The notes beneath the pieces are model-generated. The model saw only the letters and a list, made by a program, of their open reading frames with translations, had not been told where the DNA came from and did not search any database. A stretch of DNA of 64,000 bases from Apostichopus parvimensis (Eukaryota > Echinodermata > Holothuroidea > Aspidochirotida > Stichopodidae). Made by a program: the position numbers and the translations under genes. Location of the stretch: assembly GCA_000934455.1 (NCBI GenBank), contig KN884559.1, forward strand, positions 18,736 to 82,735. Direction: 5' to 3'. Every line of letters starts with the position of its first letter. Position 1 is the stretch's first letter. Shown piece by piece: positions 10,700 to 23,675 of the stretch.

Positions 10700-11650
10700 A
10701 ACGATATTAAGTTTCAAAACAATGCAGAGAAATGTTTCTGGCGACCCTTTATTGTTTGTCCAGAGTTCATGTGCCCAGTCATCACAACTTTGACATTTCA
10801 TCATCTGCTCTCCAGCATTGCTGTTAGCTTTTTGTGCAATTTAGACAGGGCCAGTTTTCACCTTTCTTGGGACAATTAAGTTTGCCTGCTTTAGGTGGAT
10901 TAATTCTTTTTTTTTACTTTTTTGCTCTCTGTGGTTTTGATGGCTTCCTCTTTTCGTGTTTGATTGTTTATTGTTTACCATCTTATTCGTATCCGTCTGT
11001 TGGTGATCTAGTTTTCGTTTGTAAATAGAACTGGTGAGAACTTTAGCATGGTTTATATTTCTTTTATTTCTTAGTTCCTTAGAGGACCCTGATAACTCAC
11101 TGAACAACAACTCATGCTCCTAGTTCCTGATGTTACAGTTGTAGCTGGATTGACATCACTTGCTGTTGATGATACTGTAGCATAGCTAGTTCCTGATGCT
11201 TCTGTTATAGCTGGTCATATTTCACTTGCTGTTGCTGATACTGTAGCTGAGCTAGTTCCTGATGCTTCTGTTGTAGCTGGATGGACATCGCTTGCTGGTG
11301 CTGATACTGTATCATAGCTAGTTCCTGATGTTTTTGTTATCGCTGGATAGATATCACTTGCTGATGATGACAATGTGGTAGAACTAGTTCCTAATGTTTC
11401 TGTTATAGCTGGATATATATCACTTGATGTTGATGATACTGTAGGATAGCTAGTTCCATAATGTTAATGTTGTAACTGGATATATATTACCTTCTGTTAC
11501 TGATACTGTAGCAGAACTTGTTCCTGATGTTTCTGTTGTAGCTGGATATATATCACTTGCTGGTGCTGATACTGTAGCAGAACTTTTTCCTGATGTTAAT
11601 GTTGTAGCTGGATATATATCACCTTCTGTTCCGGATGTTTACGTCTCATT
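10700..11650 (-). pseudogene. Decayed minus-strand locus: Ser/Thr-rich 22-residue repeats, basic stretch and PHD-like cysteine pattern
   Basis: Read on the minus strand, about eight 66-bp units at 11110-11650 encode 22-residue repeats rich in Ser, Thr, Pro and Ala (core VSAPASDIYPATTETSGTS). Below them, 10841-11100 encodes a Lys/Arg/Asn/Gln-rich stretch. Near 10730-10850 lie two C-x2-C pairs, the second followed by DDWAH, matching the first part of a C4HC3 PHD-type finger; some later cysteine positions are other residues. The frame is broken at several points, so it is a remnant. It may be an old host gene or the first ORF of a transposable element; I cannot tell which. It sits just left of the first B/C duplicate. 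Confidence 0.5.
11110..11650 (-). repeat. 66-bp minisatellite, about 8 units
   Basis: On the + strand each unit begins near CTAGTTCCTGATGTTTCTG and contains AGCTGGATATATATCACTTGC and GATACTGTAGCA. The period is 66 bp, equal to 22 codons, and the minus-strand frame gives a Ser/Thr-rich repeat. Units differ from each other by several bases, so the array is not recent. Confidence 0.85.
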
Positions 11651-12861
11651 CCATCTGTAGCATACATCAACGTTATTAAATATTCTCCATTATGGAAGTT
11701 CTCTGTAGAATTGTTTCACAAATTAACAAAAATCATATCCAATGAACTCAATACTACTGTACGTCGGACCATAATAAGTCTCCCATTTACTTGTATACCT
11801 GTATACAGTGTTATCTTAAGTAAGATACAATTCCGTTTTAGCGGATTAAGTCCATCAACGTGATATGTTGATAGGAAGGTATGTTATTAAAATGTAAGAC
11901 ATGTTTTCTCAAAACAGACTGAAATGAATAATACAGATCCACCGTAGCTATCGTTTCATTTTATTTTATTTTTTTCCCGGTTATGCACACATTTTATCTG
12001 TAGGTCTTTATTTTTGTAGGCACGTTATAAACACGTACCTGGGAAATCCCAAGAACGAGGAAATAGCGATTTTATACTGTGCGTGTAACCATGGAGGTCT
12101 GTTTTTACCTCCATGGTGTAACACTACTGTCCTAGGGACAGTACTAAAGGAAACTATTAAATTTCCAAATCCGAACTGTTCCAAAACAGAATCTTCTTAT
12201 CGACTTGATTGCGTTGGCACACAGAAGAAATAAGGGAATACATAAAGAAAATAACCAGTTAGTAAGAAAAAATGAAATATTTAATGCTTCAAATTTATAT
12301 TTGTTATAGTAATGGCAACTACAAATAATTAACGTGCTTCTTCGAAAAGAAAACTAATAAATTAGCAACAATGTATTATAGTATTTGTGCCTGTTTCAAG
12401 TAGAAGGGAAATATAAAGTTAAGAATGTTCTATGGGGGAATTTTTACCGAGAGGATCACTATTGATTTTAATTTAAATACGTCATATATATCATGATCAA
12501 ACATGGATTTCGAATTACGAAAAGAGATCTTATGAATTCAACTCTGACATTTGTTACTGTCAGATGAGTTTTAAAATTCCTATGGCTTATTTTCTATACC
12601 GGATCATATGTATTGGCGGAATTACAAGGAGCATGGGAGAGGGGAAGGGGGGGGGGGGTAATTGCTTCCACTCTTCCCAGACCTATTGTTGGCTTTGTTA
12701 AAACCAATTCGATCGGTAATTTGGTTGGTTATGCCAAAGCTATACTGAAAACTCTGCGATATTGTTATACTTATTTATATGTCATTATATGTCATATTGT
12801 TTAGCTTAACGATGCCAAGAAATGAAAACTAAATATGACGTATATGGTATTGCATCATTTC

Positions 12862-12879
12862 AATACCTTTTAAGGTATT
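12862..12879. promoter_or_regulatory. Conserved palindromic element upstream of gene B
   Basis: Inverted repeat AATACCTT-TT-AAGGTATT about 240 bp before the gene B start, retained intact upstream of gene C. An E-box CACGTG lies about 55 bp downstream in both. A regulatory role is conjecture, since the whole duplicate is conserved. Confidence 0.3.
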
Positions 12880-13115
12880 AACTTGTACCGTACTGTAATG
12901 GTGCCATGAAATCTGAACATAAACCACGTGAGCCACACCGACTGCCCTTGACATGAATACTAATATAATAATAATAATATGTCTAGACGAATGAGTATAA
13001 GAATGGTTGCCTAGCACCACTGTATTATCCCGGGTCATTTCGTATCTGGCTTAATTGCAGCAGTATGGATTTGACATTCATTCCAACTTTATACTGCAAG
13101 AGGTATCTTTGTACA

Positions 13116-16100
13116 ATGATGTACTTGTTAAGAAGACATCGTGGAGGTTTAACCTCTCTGTTTCTCATCATTTTTGTTTCCAGCAGCGTGTCTTCTCAAG
13201 AAGGGGTAAGTTTTTTCCTTTTTTATTTCACTCGTAACATCTGTCATATAACCGTTTCGATGTTTAAGCAGAACTTAATTGATATGTTTTTGAGCTGCAG
13301 TGCTAAACCCTCTCACACTCTACTTTGGTGATTTGCTTGCACTTAATCGAAGAGATAAAAATATTAAACATTGTAACTAACAGTACCAATGAAGTCGAAT
13401 TCGACAGTCACACCTACTAGTTGTTAATTTATCGTTTCGTTATTTGATTTGTCTCTATTAGTTAATTAAGCAGATAGTAAATAGTGTATAGATCACATTT
13501 ACCAATGGATCCATATTTACATGAAGAACATGTAATCATTGTATATAAAGTAAACTACATTGTCGTTGAAAATGAGAAGATACGCACTGTCTTTTGCTAG
13601 CTGCGATTTGTACTTAGTCTGCTTGATTTATTGCGCATTATTCTGTTGTTAAAACTTAATATTTTGACAGACATGAAGGAATTAAAAAGAATATTTCAAT
13701 AGTAAAGTAAGATACATCATCATCAACCGATTAAGTCACACTTTATTGGATGTCAATTTAAAGCTTCGTTATTTGATTTTCTCTATTCGTTAAGCAAATA
13801 GTAGTATAGAACACATTTACCAACTGGTATATTTTATGTCATTCCCTAAATTCCTTTAATAATGACTTTGTTAAAAAAAGCTCAGACGGATTCCTTTAGT
13901 TCGAAGTACAATTAATTACTGTATATAAAGTTAATCTGCAAAACTTATACACATTTTGAACTGTAAAATACATTGTCATTGAAAATAAGAAAATACGGTG
14001 TATCTTTCGTTAGCTGCGTTTTGCACTTAGTATGTTTGAATTTTTGCGCGTTTTTGTTGAAGAATAAACCTCATGTCTTGGCAGGCACGTATACTAATAT
14101 ACAACATCATAAACAGTAAGTCGTTATTCTTAAATAGGTTACTCTATAACAGCTAAATGAATTGAAGAGCTTAAGTACGCTAAAGCAATTACCTGTTGTC
14201 TACTTGACTTACCAAAGTATGTCTACAATGCTAAAACCGATAATGTATCCCTTAATTTTACTCCTACTTTTTTCCTCTTCCTTACTGATATATTAACAGT
14301 TACAAGGGTAAATCGAGACTTCTTACTTTAAGGCTATACTTCAATTCAGATATAACTTTTTTTTTAAGTTTATTATCCACACATCCATAAGTATTAATAT
14401 ACCATTCATATAGCCTAAACTTAATATTCATCCATTCTGAAGTTTTACTCTGTTTATTTTTCTATACTGGATGGCAATGGGAGAGTATATTTCTAAATAT
14501 TATTCCACAACATTTTAAACAACAAATTTATTTATCGAACACATCATTTACGTCATAAGATTTATTCTCAGAATTATATCTTCTTAAAATCAAAATCGAA
14601 GAAATGACAAAAGGTTCTTTATCAGTTTTGTGTGATTGCTTAATCAATCAATTGCTTTGATCATGAAAATCCTGATCCGACTCATACCTGAACTTACTAT
14701 GGAAAGCTTAGACTTTTCATAGACTACATGCTAATTATAGGGAACATTTTGCAACATTAATTCTGAATTGTTCTTTTAATATGTTGATTTCAATATATTC
14801 AAATGTTGCTATCATATACAAAATATTCAGCAAAAGAGAAATCATGGCTACGCAGATTTGGTTTGCTAAAATTTACTAGCCAGTTAGGAAAAAAGAACGA
14901 AAAGCAACTGCACATTTCTTTCCGTCATTTGTAGATATCGACGGTTCAGTCGATGTAATTTTAAATAGGTATTTGAGAATATTCAGATTTGACGAACATA
15001 TGCCTTCTTGAAAACTTTAGCATTATCTTATAAACACACAGTGGATATGGAAGGTCCATTTTGCGGAGTGTCACTTGTTTGTTTAAGGAAACAAATCATT
15101 CTAGAACAATAGTCTATTCTGTCTCTGGCAACGCGGTGTAATAGTTGATTGTGTCCCTAAAATTCTACTTTATTGGAAAATCATGATAACGTACCGTAGT
15201 AGTTGAAGACTTATTATTATTATTGTGAATAAACTATTTGAAAAAAAATGTCATTACGAAGGATGCCAACTATTGAACTAAGAATATTTGTTGCAAAAAT
15301 CATTATAACGTACCGAAGAAGTTAAAGATTTTCTATTATTGTGTCAACAATTTTATTGAAAAGTCATTACGCAGGATGTCAACTCTTTTCTCCTCAAATC
15401 AAGTCTAAGTTAGAATACATAAATTAAGTCAACCTCCATTCCTGAACAGCTCCTTAAGTTGCATGACAATTGATAAATGCTTATCATTTCCATTTGTTTA
15501 AGATGCCCATAAAGCGTTCTTTGGTCTGACAAAACGCTTAGCGTATTGTGTACATTTTGTGCTTTGTAATATAAAAATGCGTTTTTTTGTGTAACAAAAA
15601 TGTTTAATTTGCCTTTCCATAGAATGTAATGCTTCGTAAGCGCTAAACATGCATTGTCGATAAAAAATAATTCCGTACACCAAATACCCTGTCGACTTAA
15701 TTAACTACTTAACTAGTATGAATTATTTAGTTTGTGTAGTAAATTAATATAAATGAACGATTACAATGAAGTTAGTCAAAAGATATACTGACTTTACTCC
15801 AAACGTTGCTGTTGTAAGAATTGTCAATTGATTTCATCGATGATGTAGTTGTCGGTATTTTTAGGAAAATAACCGACACTTTTATCGAAATTCGCTGTTG
15901 TAAAAATTGAATTTGCTATATATATACCACATATATTTATCATCGTTGTAAGAATAATATCAGTGTTGTAAGAATTGGCTTTTTATCATTTATCAATTGC
16001 TTTTGAAAGGTGATTCCTTGGCAGTTTTAAGGATTGTCAATTGTTTTAAATCATTGATGTCGTTGTCGGTTCTTTTAGGAAAATATACAAAATAATGTTA

Positions 16101-19100
16101 TCAAGAAGGTACCTTCTTTCGTTGCAGCAGTTTCAACGCGCTACAAATTTTCGTCATATTTAGACTTATCCCAAACCGCTGTTCTTTGTAATATCAAAAT
16201 GCGTTTTTTGGTGTAACAAAAATGTTTAATTTGCCATTCCATAGAATGTAATGCTTCGTAAGCGCTAAAGATGCATAGTCGATACAAATTAATAATTCCG
16301 TACACTAATTACCCTGTCGACTTATTTAACTACTTAACTAGTATAAATTATTCAGTTTGTTTACTAAATTAATATAAATTAACGATTACAATGAAGTAAG
16401 TCAAAAGATAAACTGACTTTACTTATCAAAACGTTGCCGTTGTAAGGATTGTCAATTGATTTAATCGTTGATGTCGTTGTCGGTTCTTTTAGGAAAATAT
16501 ACAAAATAATGTTATCTCACGAAGGCACTTCCTTTCGTTGTAGCAGTTTCAACGCGCTACAACTTTTCATCATATTTAGATTTATCCTAAACAGCTGTAA
16601 ATAAAAGCAAAACGATTTTTTTTCCATTAATAGTCACCATCATTTAATGTGTGTAAAAGTTACATTTTTTCTTCATTTCCAAAATAAATAATGAGTTCCA
16701 TTTTTTCGAAATTTGTGAATACATAATGCAGAGGTGAAATTTGCAAAGCATCTTTTTTTATGAAAAATGTTCATGTGTGTTTACATATTGCACTAGAAAA
16801 ATATGTTATTTTGAAGGTTTACACGTTTCTTTCATAAAATTATATGTTCCACAAGAAACTCTATCGAACAGATTATAATTGTTTTAACCTAAAAGAAGGC
16901 AAAACCTAATGGAAATAGAGTAAATGTTCATTGTCTTGAAGAAATTAATCGGCTTCAAAACAAGCTAAATGTATGGGACATTAAACCTAAACAATATATT
17001 TACAATGTTTCAAGACAATTCTAAACTTAAACGTTCATCGGTCTGTGTTTTGTACTGTGAGAAATGCCATTTTTATCGGGTTACGGTTAATCTTCAAAGT
17101 TCATCTAAATTGAAGGAAACGATTTGACCTAGAAGCTATTTACCAATACAGGTAAACGACTGAGTCAATAAGTCTTTTTTGAACTTGTACTAAAATAACA
17201 AGCCATTATGTGAAATATTGTAATTGATTTATGATAAAATAAAATACAAATTGTGACTTATCTTTCCAGAGGACAATGTAAAAAAAAAAAATTGTAACGT
17301 TGTCACATTTTACTATATAGTAGTATACTGTATTTATTGGACGATCATTTTATTGAATTATTTTGACCTTATTTTAGCCGGAACGTCAAAGGAGCGTAAA
17401 TGACTACGGAGACCAAACTCTCAGTAAGTTTTTTTTTAAATATTTGAATCTTCAAAATGTTAACAACATTGTTACATTTTCCTACCCTTATCTCCTCTCC
17501 CTTTCCCTTGCCTCAACTGCAAGTGAACCTCGAAAGAAGATAAAAATCATAGTGTTTATCTTTTAAAGACAACTTTATCATAACATAACAATTATGAAAG
17601 TGTTTGATATACAAATCGTTTGGAAATCATCGTGAAAGTCACCTAATGTTGTTGACATAACTATTATGAATAACATAAGCGCTCTGCAACTTCCAAGAAT
17701 GTTAGTTTTCTATTAAGATATTTCTTTTAGTATATATATATATATTTTTTTGTATGAAATCGTATGATGCATGGGACACAACCTTAGCTATAAATAATAT
17801 ACACCGTCCATAAATACGGTATTTGAATTTATTTTTTTAATTGCTCAACTTACCAAATTTTGCACGGATTGACTACATTTAAAAAGAAACCTTTAATGTG
17901 GAAACTGTTTGAAATAATACAGACCAGAAATTAATAGGAACTAGATATTAAAATCACATCTACCTAATTGTTATGCCACATTTTTTTATACTGTGGTCAG
18001 GAAATGACGCAAGTGGTTGTGACGATTGACATAGTAAACACAAAAGGTAGGCTATATGATCTCGGTTTCTCAAACAATTGTATCCGCAGTTATGAAATAA
18101 AAACAAACTATTGTTAACATATCTTAGCTTGGTGTAAGGTATGCTTATGTTGTGATACATTATCCTTTTAGCGTCATCGTTTTTCCTCTACCAACGTGCT
18201 GAATACCCACGAGACTGCCATGAAGTGCTAAGCCAATGTCCATCGTCTATAGACGATGGTGTTTACGTCATCAAACCAGACGGCTATCCTGAACCTTTTG
18301 AAGTATATTGTAACAACAGTCTAGGTGATGGTGGATGGACGGTAGGTGTTATCTTGCGTACTGTGAATATTGTGTTTTCATTGCAAGATTTGTCACCACA
18401 ATTGTTATTATTCTTGTTACAATAACACATTGCTCATACTACAGAACTTTTTATATTATAATGATGTAATAATATATTATAGTATACGCTATTTTTTGGA
18501 TCATTTGGTGTGGTTTGTAAGTGATTTTAATTTGTTTTTATTATCTCATCCTTCTCTTCCTGCATGTTGTTTGTTCCATGTTTCAGTATAGTTTGCCTTT
18601 GTTTCGTTTCTCACTAGTCTTACAGCTAATAGCTAACGGTCTTACAATTCAGTCAGTTTGTTTTTTTGATCTCTCACATTATTTTAACAGATCATACAGA
18701 GACGAGAGGATAGTTCAATCAACTTTAATCGTACGTGGGACGAATATGAAAATGGTTTTGGTTTCCTTTCTCATGAATTTTGGCTCGGCAATGAGAAGAT
18801 ATCCTACATCACCAATCAAAAGAAATATCAGCTACGCGTGGATCTAACTACAGCATCCGGTATTTCATTCTTCGTGACGTATGAAACTTTCCGCATCAGT
18901 GACAGCTTCAGTCATTACAAACTGGTTAGCACTGGAGAGTATACCGGAGCAGCAGGTGGGTTATTAAACTGATAAACTTCTTAAATGGACACGTTTCTCA
19001 CCCGAACTGAAATGTAATATGTTTAAACAGTGAGATTAAAATATAGCAATTATTGCTATTCACACATGTTTCAATTATTTGATAATATTAACATGTTTGA

Positions 19101-22100
19101 CCTGCGGTGTGATACAGAGCGGGACTATTCCGCTTACTACCAATATGCCTCCCAGCCTCAACCAAGCTGACACCCATGCCATAAACCAAGATATATAAAG
19201 AAGAATGTGCTCGTTTTTATATTTAATATTCATTTTGCAGCATCTAAATTGTCTTTACCTCATTAGCACTTTGTTGGGCCTTGCTATCAAGCAATCAGCT
19301 CAGACGTAATTTCTTCATACATCGATCGATTTTGTTCATCTAGTAAGGGCATAGAGCGGTTTGCTATTTATTTCATTTGTTTATTTAGATGTGTCTTTTA
19401 AGCTGTGAAGCATGTTTCGCATTTTTATACAATATCAAATAATAATTTATTAACATGATGTGTTATTGAGATGATAGATCATCAGACACTTTGCATAAAG
19501 CTTTCCTCTTTTTATGTCGTAACTTAATTGTTATTCCTATTCCAGACACATACTTTGAGTGGTGTCATACCAACAAGGTTCTCAACAGGTGTAAATGCGA
19601 AGGTTCTTGCGCCGATCCTACATGCACCGAATCATGCTCAAGTACACCCACTTGCGTTTGTCCCGATGGGTTCTTGATGGACGGGAAAGATTGTAAACCT
19701 AGAGAGAATTGTAGTTGTTTCATAGAGGAAGCAGAGAACGGTCAAGGAGTAGTTCTAGCGGTAAGATATAATTTTTTTATTGTTGACGTATCAAACTAAT
19801 TTACAATGAGGAGAAAAGCCGGAACAGTTATTATGGTGCTTGAAATGATTAATTTTAAAAACGTCAACAATTTTCCCTGCAGCTGCTCTAATTTTATGAA
19901 GGAATGTCACATATTGCACTGCTCAATATGTCTCCACATGAAACATTGAGTATTCCCATTAAGGGATTTAAGTATCATGTATCTACTTGAAAATGCCCAC
20001 CGTTTTATCTCGTTAGGAAGGTGAAGTATATGTGAACCCTTCTTGTACTAAGCGATGTTCTTGCAACAGCGGTCTGTTAAGCTGTGATGATTCATACCGG
20101 TGCAGTCCCAATGGTAACTGTGAGGAACGACAAGGCATATTACAGTGTTACTGTAACACAGGGTACACGGGCGACGGAGTCCTGTGTCCTCAAGCCACTT
20201 CCCCAGACTGTGGTAGCTTTAGAGGAGAAATATCGAATAGCATCCAAAGTATACAACCAGCTGGGTGGACAGATGGGCCATTTCAGGTCACGTGCGATGT
20301 CACAGATGGAGGAGGCTGGTTGGTATGTAATTTATCGTCCACTTAAATGTTTTTGTTATTTCAAGGATAAATATTGGTAACGCTCAATTTACTTAAATTT
20401 CATAGCCATTGTTGTACTTTTCATGAGTTTCAATGCTGATTATAGTACGAAATGTAGTGGTCCACCTGCACGCTATAAGATATTAAATCTCACCAAAAAG
20501 GTTGTTAACTTTGAAACTTAGTCTAAAGCGGTTCCTGTCTTAATGTAAAGGGACTGTAGAAGTGGAGTTGAGGGTCTATCAAGTTGATTGGTTTTTGTTT
20601 CCTGTCTCGTGGAAGACTTTTTTGATATGAATAATTCAGTAATTTTAGCATAAGTATTATTTAAAGTAAGTCTAGATTACATTCGATCAAATTAGAGAGT
20701 CATATATATTTCGTCATATATAGACGATTATTATAGCGATTGATTAATGTAGTTCTATTTATAATGTACAATTGTAGTTGCTTAGACACGTTGCTTTTGA
20801 CATGTCTTGTTCGTAGTTAATTAAAAAGAAAGTGCATTGCATGATGAGATCATTTCATCATATGCATGAAAATATAAGCTTCACGTCTACTTTTAAGGAA
20901 GCAATGAAATATATTTGACTTTTGCATATGAAGTAATACCAAGTTTATGAAAATGTATGATAACCCTTGCAGCTTAATAGTAACCATTTACTATAGATCG
21001 ATAACCAGCTTTTTTAAATGATTACGTCCTTCTTTTCATTGCTGAACTTACAGGTCTTTCAACGCCGTGTTGATAGTAGCGTCGACTTTTTCTTATACTG
21101 GGACGATTACAAAGATGATTTTGGCTCCGTCGATGGAAATTTCTGGCTTGGAAATGACAAACTTGCAGCGTTGACGAGCCAAACCCAATATGAACTAAGA
21201 ATAGACTTTGTTTCCAAATCTGGAGAACATTACTATGCTAAGTACAGTTCCTTCAGCGTAGGCAGTGAGGCAACTAAGTACTTACTCAGCGTCAGTGGTT
21301 ATGACTCTTCCAGTACAGTAGGTGAGTTCTTCTTCTTCTTTCCCAACTACAATTTACAAATACAAAACACAAAATACAAATTTATAATCTGATGTGTCTG
21401 GTAGTCAAATACTATTATAGCTAAAGGACCTATGATTGAACGGACTTCTTTCAACAGTTATGAAACATGAAAAATGTGTATTCACCATATTAATAACAAA
21501 GTGATTAGCAATATAAGGTAATTTGTTTTGACCTTTTCGACTATAGACTTTAACTACCACAAGCTAGAAGCTTTAAAAATTGACAGAGAAAGCAACAAAT
21601 CTAATGAGAATCCACTATTAACCTTAAATTAAACAGAAGCAATATCATACGTACGATAGCAGCTATATGTGCTGTAAATCAAACTAGGCGATGATATTTA
21701 CATGTCATTGTACGTAACAACGTCAATTAAACATCAATTAACTGCATCGAGATGACTGGATGTATACAAGATCGGGCGGATGATGGATAAACCGTAGATA
21801 TTTATTGTAAATGTGACTGTTCGTCGTAGATTCTCACCACATTCAATTGACCAGGCTGGACATATGTAATATGTTTGTAGCATGCCGTAACGTCCCAGTG
21901 AAGATGACATGGAATACCAGCTTTAAGTGTAAAGTAAAATACATGGAGCTCCACAATCACAATGTCAAATGGATATGGCCACTTAGGTGCTGTTGTAAGA
22001 TGATGCTATCAGATTTATCAAAATGTTATGCAGTGCAGCCTCTATCCACCCCACCCCTCCCACACAGAAAAGAAATAAAATAAAAGGGAAATAAATGTGT

Positions 22101-23172
22101 AAATACATTTTTTATATGGAATATTCTATGTGTGATTGGGAGAACATTGTAATTTGATTTGGTAACGGCTGCAACCTGTCATTTAATTTAGTTTTCCAAT
22201 TTTCAGAAAGAAAACAACAAAACCAATAGTCTTGCAAAATCAAATTTCAAAATATTATAACTTTTGATTTACAATGGTTAGATATACCATAATGATTGAT
22301 GAAGAGAGAGAGGTTAGTCATTTTGGAATATCCAGAGTGGTATAACTGAAAACTTAAACCCAAAAGGAAGTAAAATAAAAACCGACGTAATGCCACACCG
22401 TCATCAATATGCAGAACAATTATAATATCAAAAATAATAATTTCATTTAGTTTGATATGATGAACGAAATACAAGCACGTGTTCAACCGATATCCTATGT
22501 TAAGTACCTCCAGTGGCTCATATCGATAGCTATCCCGAACACACGATCGCATTATCACACGAGGGTTTGTTTTATTCCTACAAAATATTAGTCCTATGAC
22601 TAAAATTGGAGCAACTATCAGTCGATATGTACACACACCGTATCTTCTCTATCTAGCATTACGCATACAAAAATGCTGAGATGTATGCGCGATTACATGT
22701 TTTGACCTTTCACAACATCCCACATTAACTCATACAGAGTACAGCTCGTGGTTAAAACAAAATAGAGAAAGATAATTAGAAGAACAAAACTGTCAGATTT
22801 TAATAATTAATAGCTCCATGAAATGACCAGTCAATATTTTATATTACTATCAGAATTATATATCGCCCTCATTTCGTTCTGTAATTTTTCGTTATTTCAT
22901 ACAATCTTGTTTCTTCTTACCTAGGTTACGATGCTATGAATTATCACAACGGTCAAGAATTCACAACACGCGATGAGGACAACGACGACAATTCTAGTTA
23001 TAACCTTGCCGAATATTATAGTAGCGCATGGTGGTACGCTTATTATTATTATTATTATTATTGTGACCTCAATCGACGGTACACGGGATCTTATACCATT
23101 TATTGGTATAATTTCCCCGGTGGTAATTACAACATAAGGTCAACAGAAATGAAAATACGGCCTCGAACCTGA
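13116..23172 (+). CDS. Gene B: secreted FReD(truncated)-TIL-TILa-EGF-FReD protein, 535 aa
   Basis: Eight exons: 13116-13205, 17378-17423, 18172-18341, 18691-18955, 19546-19760, 20017-20322, 21054-21321, 22925-23172; 1608 nt, 535 residues. Residues 1-30 form a signal peptide (hydrophobic TSLFLIIFVSSSVSS). The ATG at 13116 is preferred over an in-frame upstream ATG (13065) because the equivalent upstream frame in gene C is closed by TAA. Residues 31-45 are a linker; 46-190 a fibrinogen domain lacking its C-terminal third; about 191-262 a TIL module; 263-325 TILa-like then EGF-like (CYCNTGYTGDG); 326-535 a second FReD ending STEMKIRPRT. The calcium-loop-like DEDNDD is kept, but the usual cysteine after it is absent and seven tyrosines precede a single cysteine near the pocket. 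The architecture suggests a secreted recognition or agglutination protein. Paired with gene C by recent duplication. AATAAA signals follow at 23644-23675. Confidence 0.9.
15565..16600 (+). repeat. Tandem duplication inside intron 1 of gene B
   Basis: The stretch starting with TTTGTAATAT and AATGCGTTTTTT, through GTAATGCTTCGTAAGCGCTAAA and the ACCCTGTCGACTTA phrase, occurs near 15565-15700 and again near 16185-16330. The phrase ATACAAAATAATGTTATC with GTTTCAACGCGCTAC also occurs twice (near 16085 and 16498). Gene C has one copy of the first block (33075-33250), so the doubling is specific to unit 1. Confidence 0.7.
23041..23061 (+). repeat. Coding TAT microsatellite (seven tyrosine codons) in gene B
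   Basis: Seven uninterrupted TAT codons in the last FReD exon, directly after a WWYA motif and before the single cysteine of this region. At the same place gene C has an impure, longer Tyr/Asp/Ser stretch. Confidence 0.95.
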
Positions 23173-23643
23173 TGAAGTGTTGAAGAAACCAAGCGAACAA
23201 GACATACGTCTACAAAAGACATTTTGTGGATGGTTTTCGTCCAAATACAGTCCTCACTTATATTGTGTATAACTAATTCAACAGTGATTTCATAATGCAA
23301 ATTATTTAATACTTAAAGTCTGAAATATTCCATACGTTCAATGCATTACTTTCAAAGGAACCTCGCTGGCCAGATTTAACTAGATAACAAAAATTAATTT
23401 GGGAAAAAGAAAGAGTTAGCGATGTTTTGTAGATACAGAAACATTCGAAGACCAACGTGGTAATAGACTAATACTCTGACTATATTTTCGAATTTAGATA
23501 ACTCATCAATACTATTGAAAGAAATTGTTGAATTGTTGAAAATGTGAACTAGATAAATGTGTTTACAGCGCTCAAATAGTTGGGGTAAAGACATAATAAT
23601 ACTGAATATTAACCAATTTAATATTATATGACAGATCAGTTAA

Positions 23644-23675
23644 AATAAATTAGCATGAACAAATAAAGAAATAAA
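23644..23675 (+). promoter_or_regulatory. Cluster of AATAAA polyadenylation signals for gene B
   Basis: Three AATAAA hexamers (23644, 23662, 23670) about 470 bp after the gene B stop. The same cluster follows gene C at 40599-40630, supporting use as the 3' end of the transcript. Confidence 0.45.

Noticed and set aside
10229-10804. 191-codon minus-strand open frame
   Set aside because: Its C-terminal part overlaps the antisense FReD relic in the wrong frame; only the small cysteine-rich start has interest and is reported separately.
12636-12659. G-run as a possible quadruplex (also near 8452 and 10422)
   Set aside because: Single long G homopolymers rather than four spaced G-tracts; gene C lacks the run at the equivalent place.
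22247-22636. 129-codon minus-strand open frame in intron 7 of gene B
   Set aside because: The equivalent intron of gene C does not keep it open, there is no family resemblance, and it lies within an intron of a supported gene.
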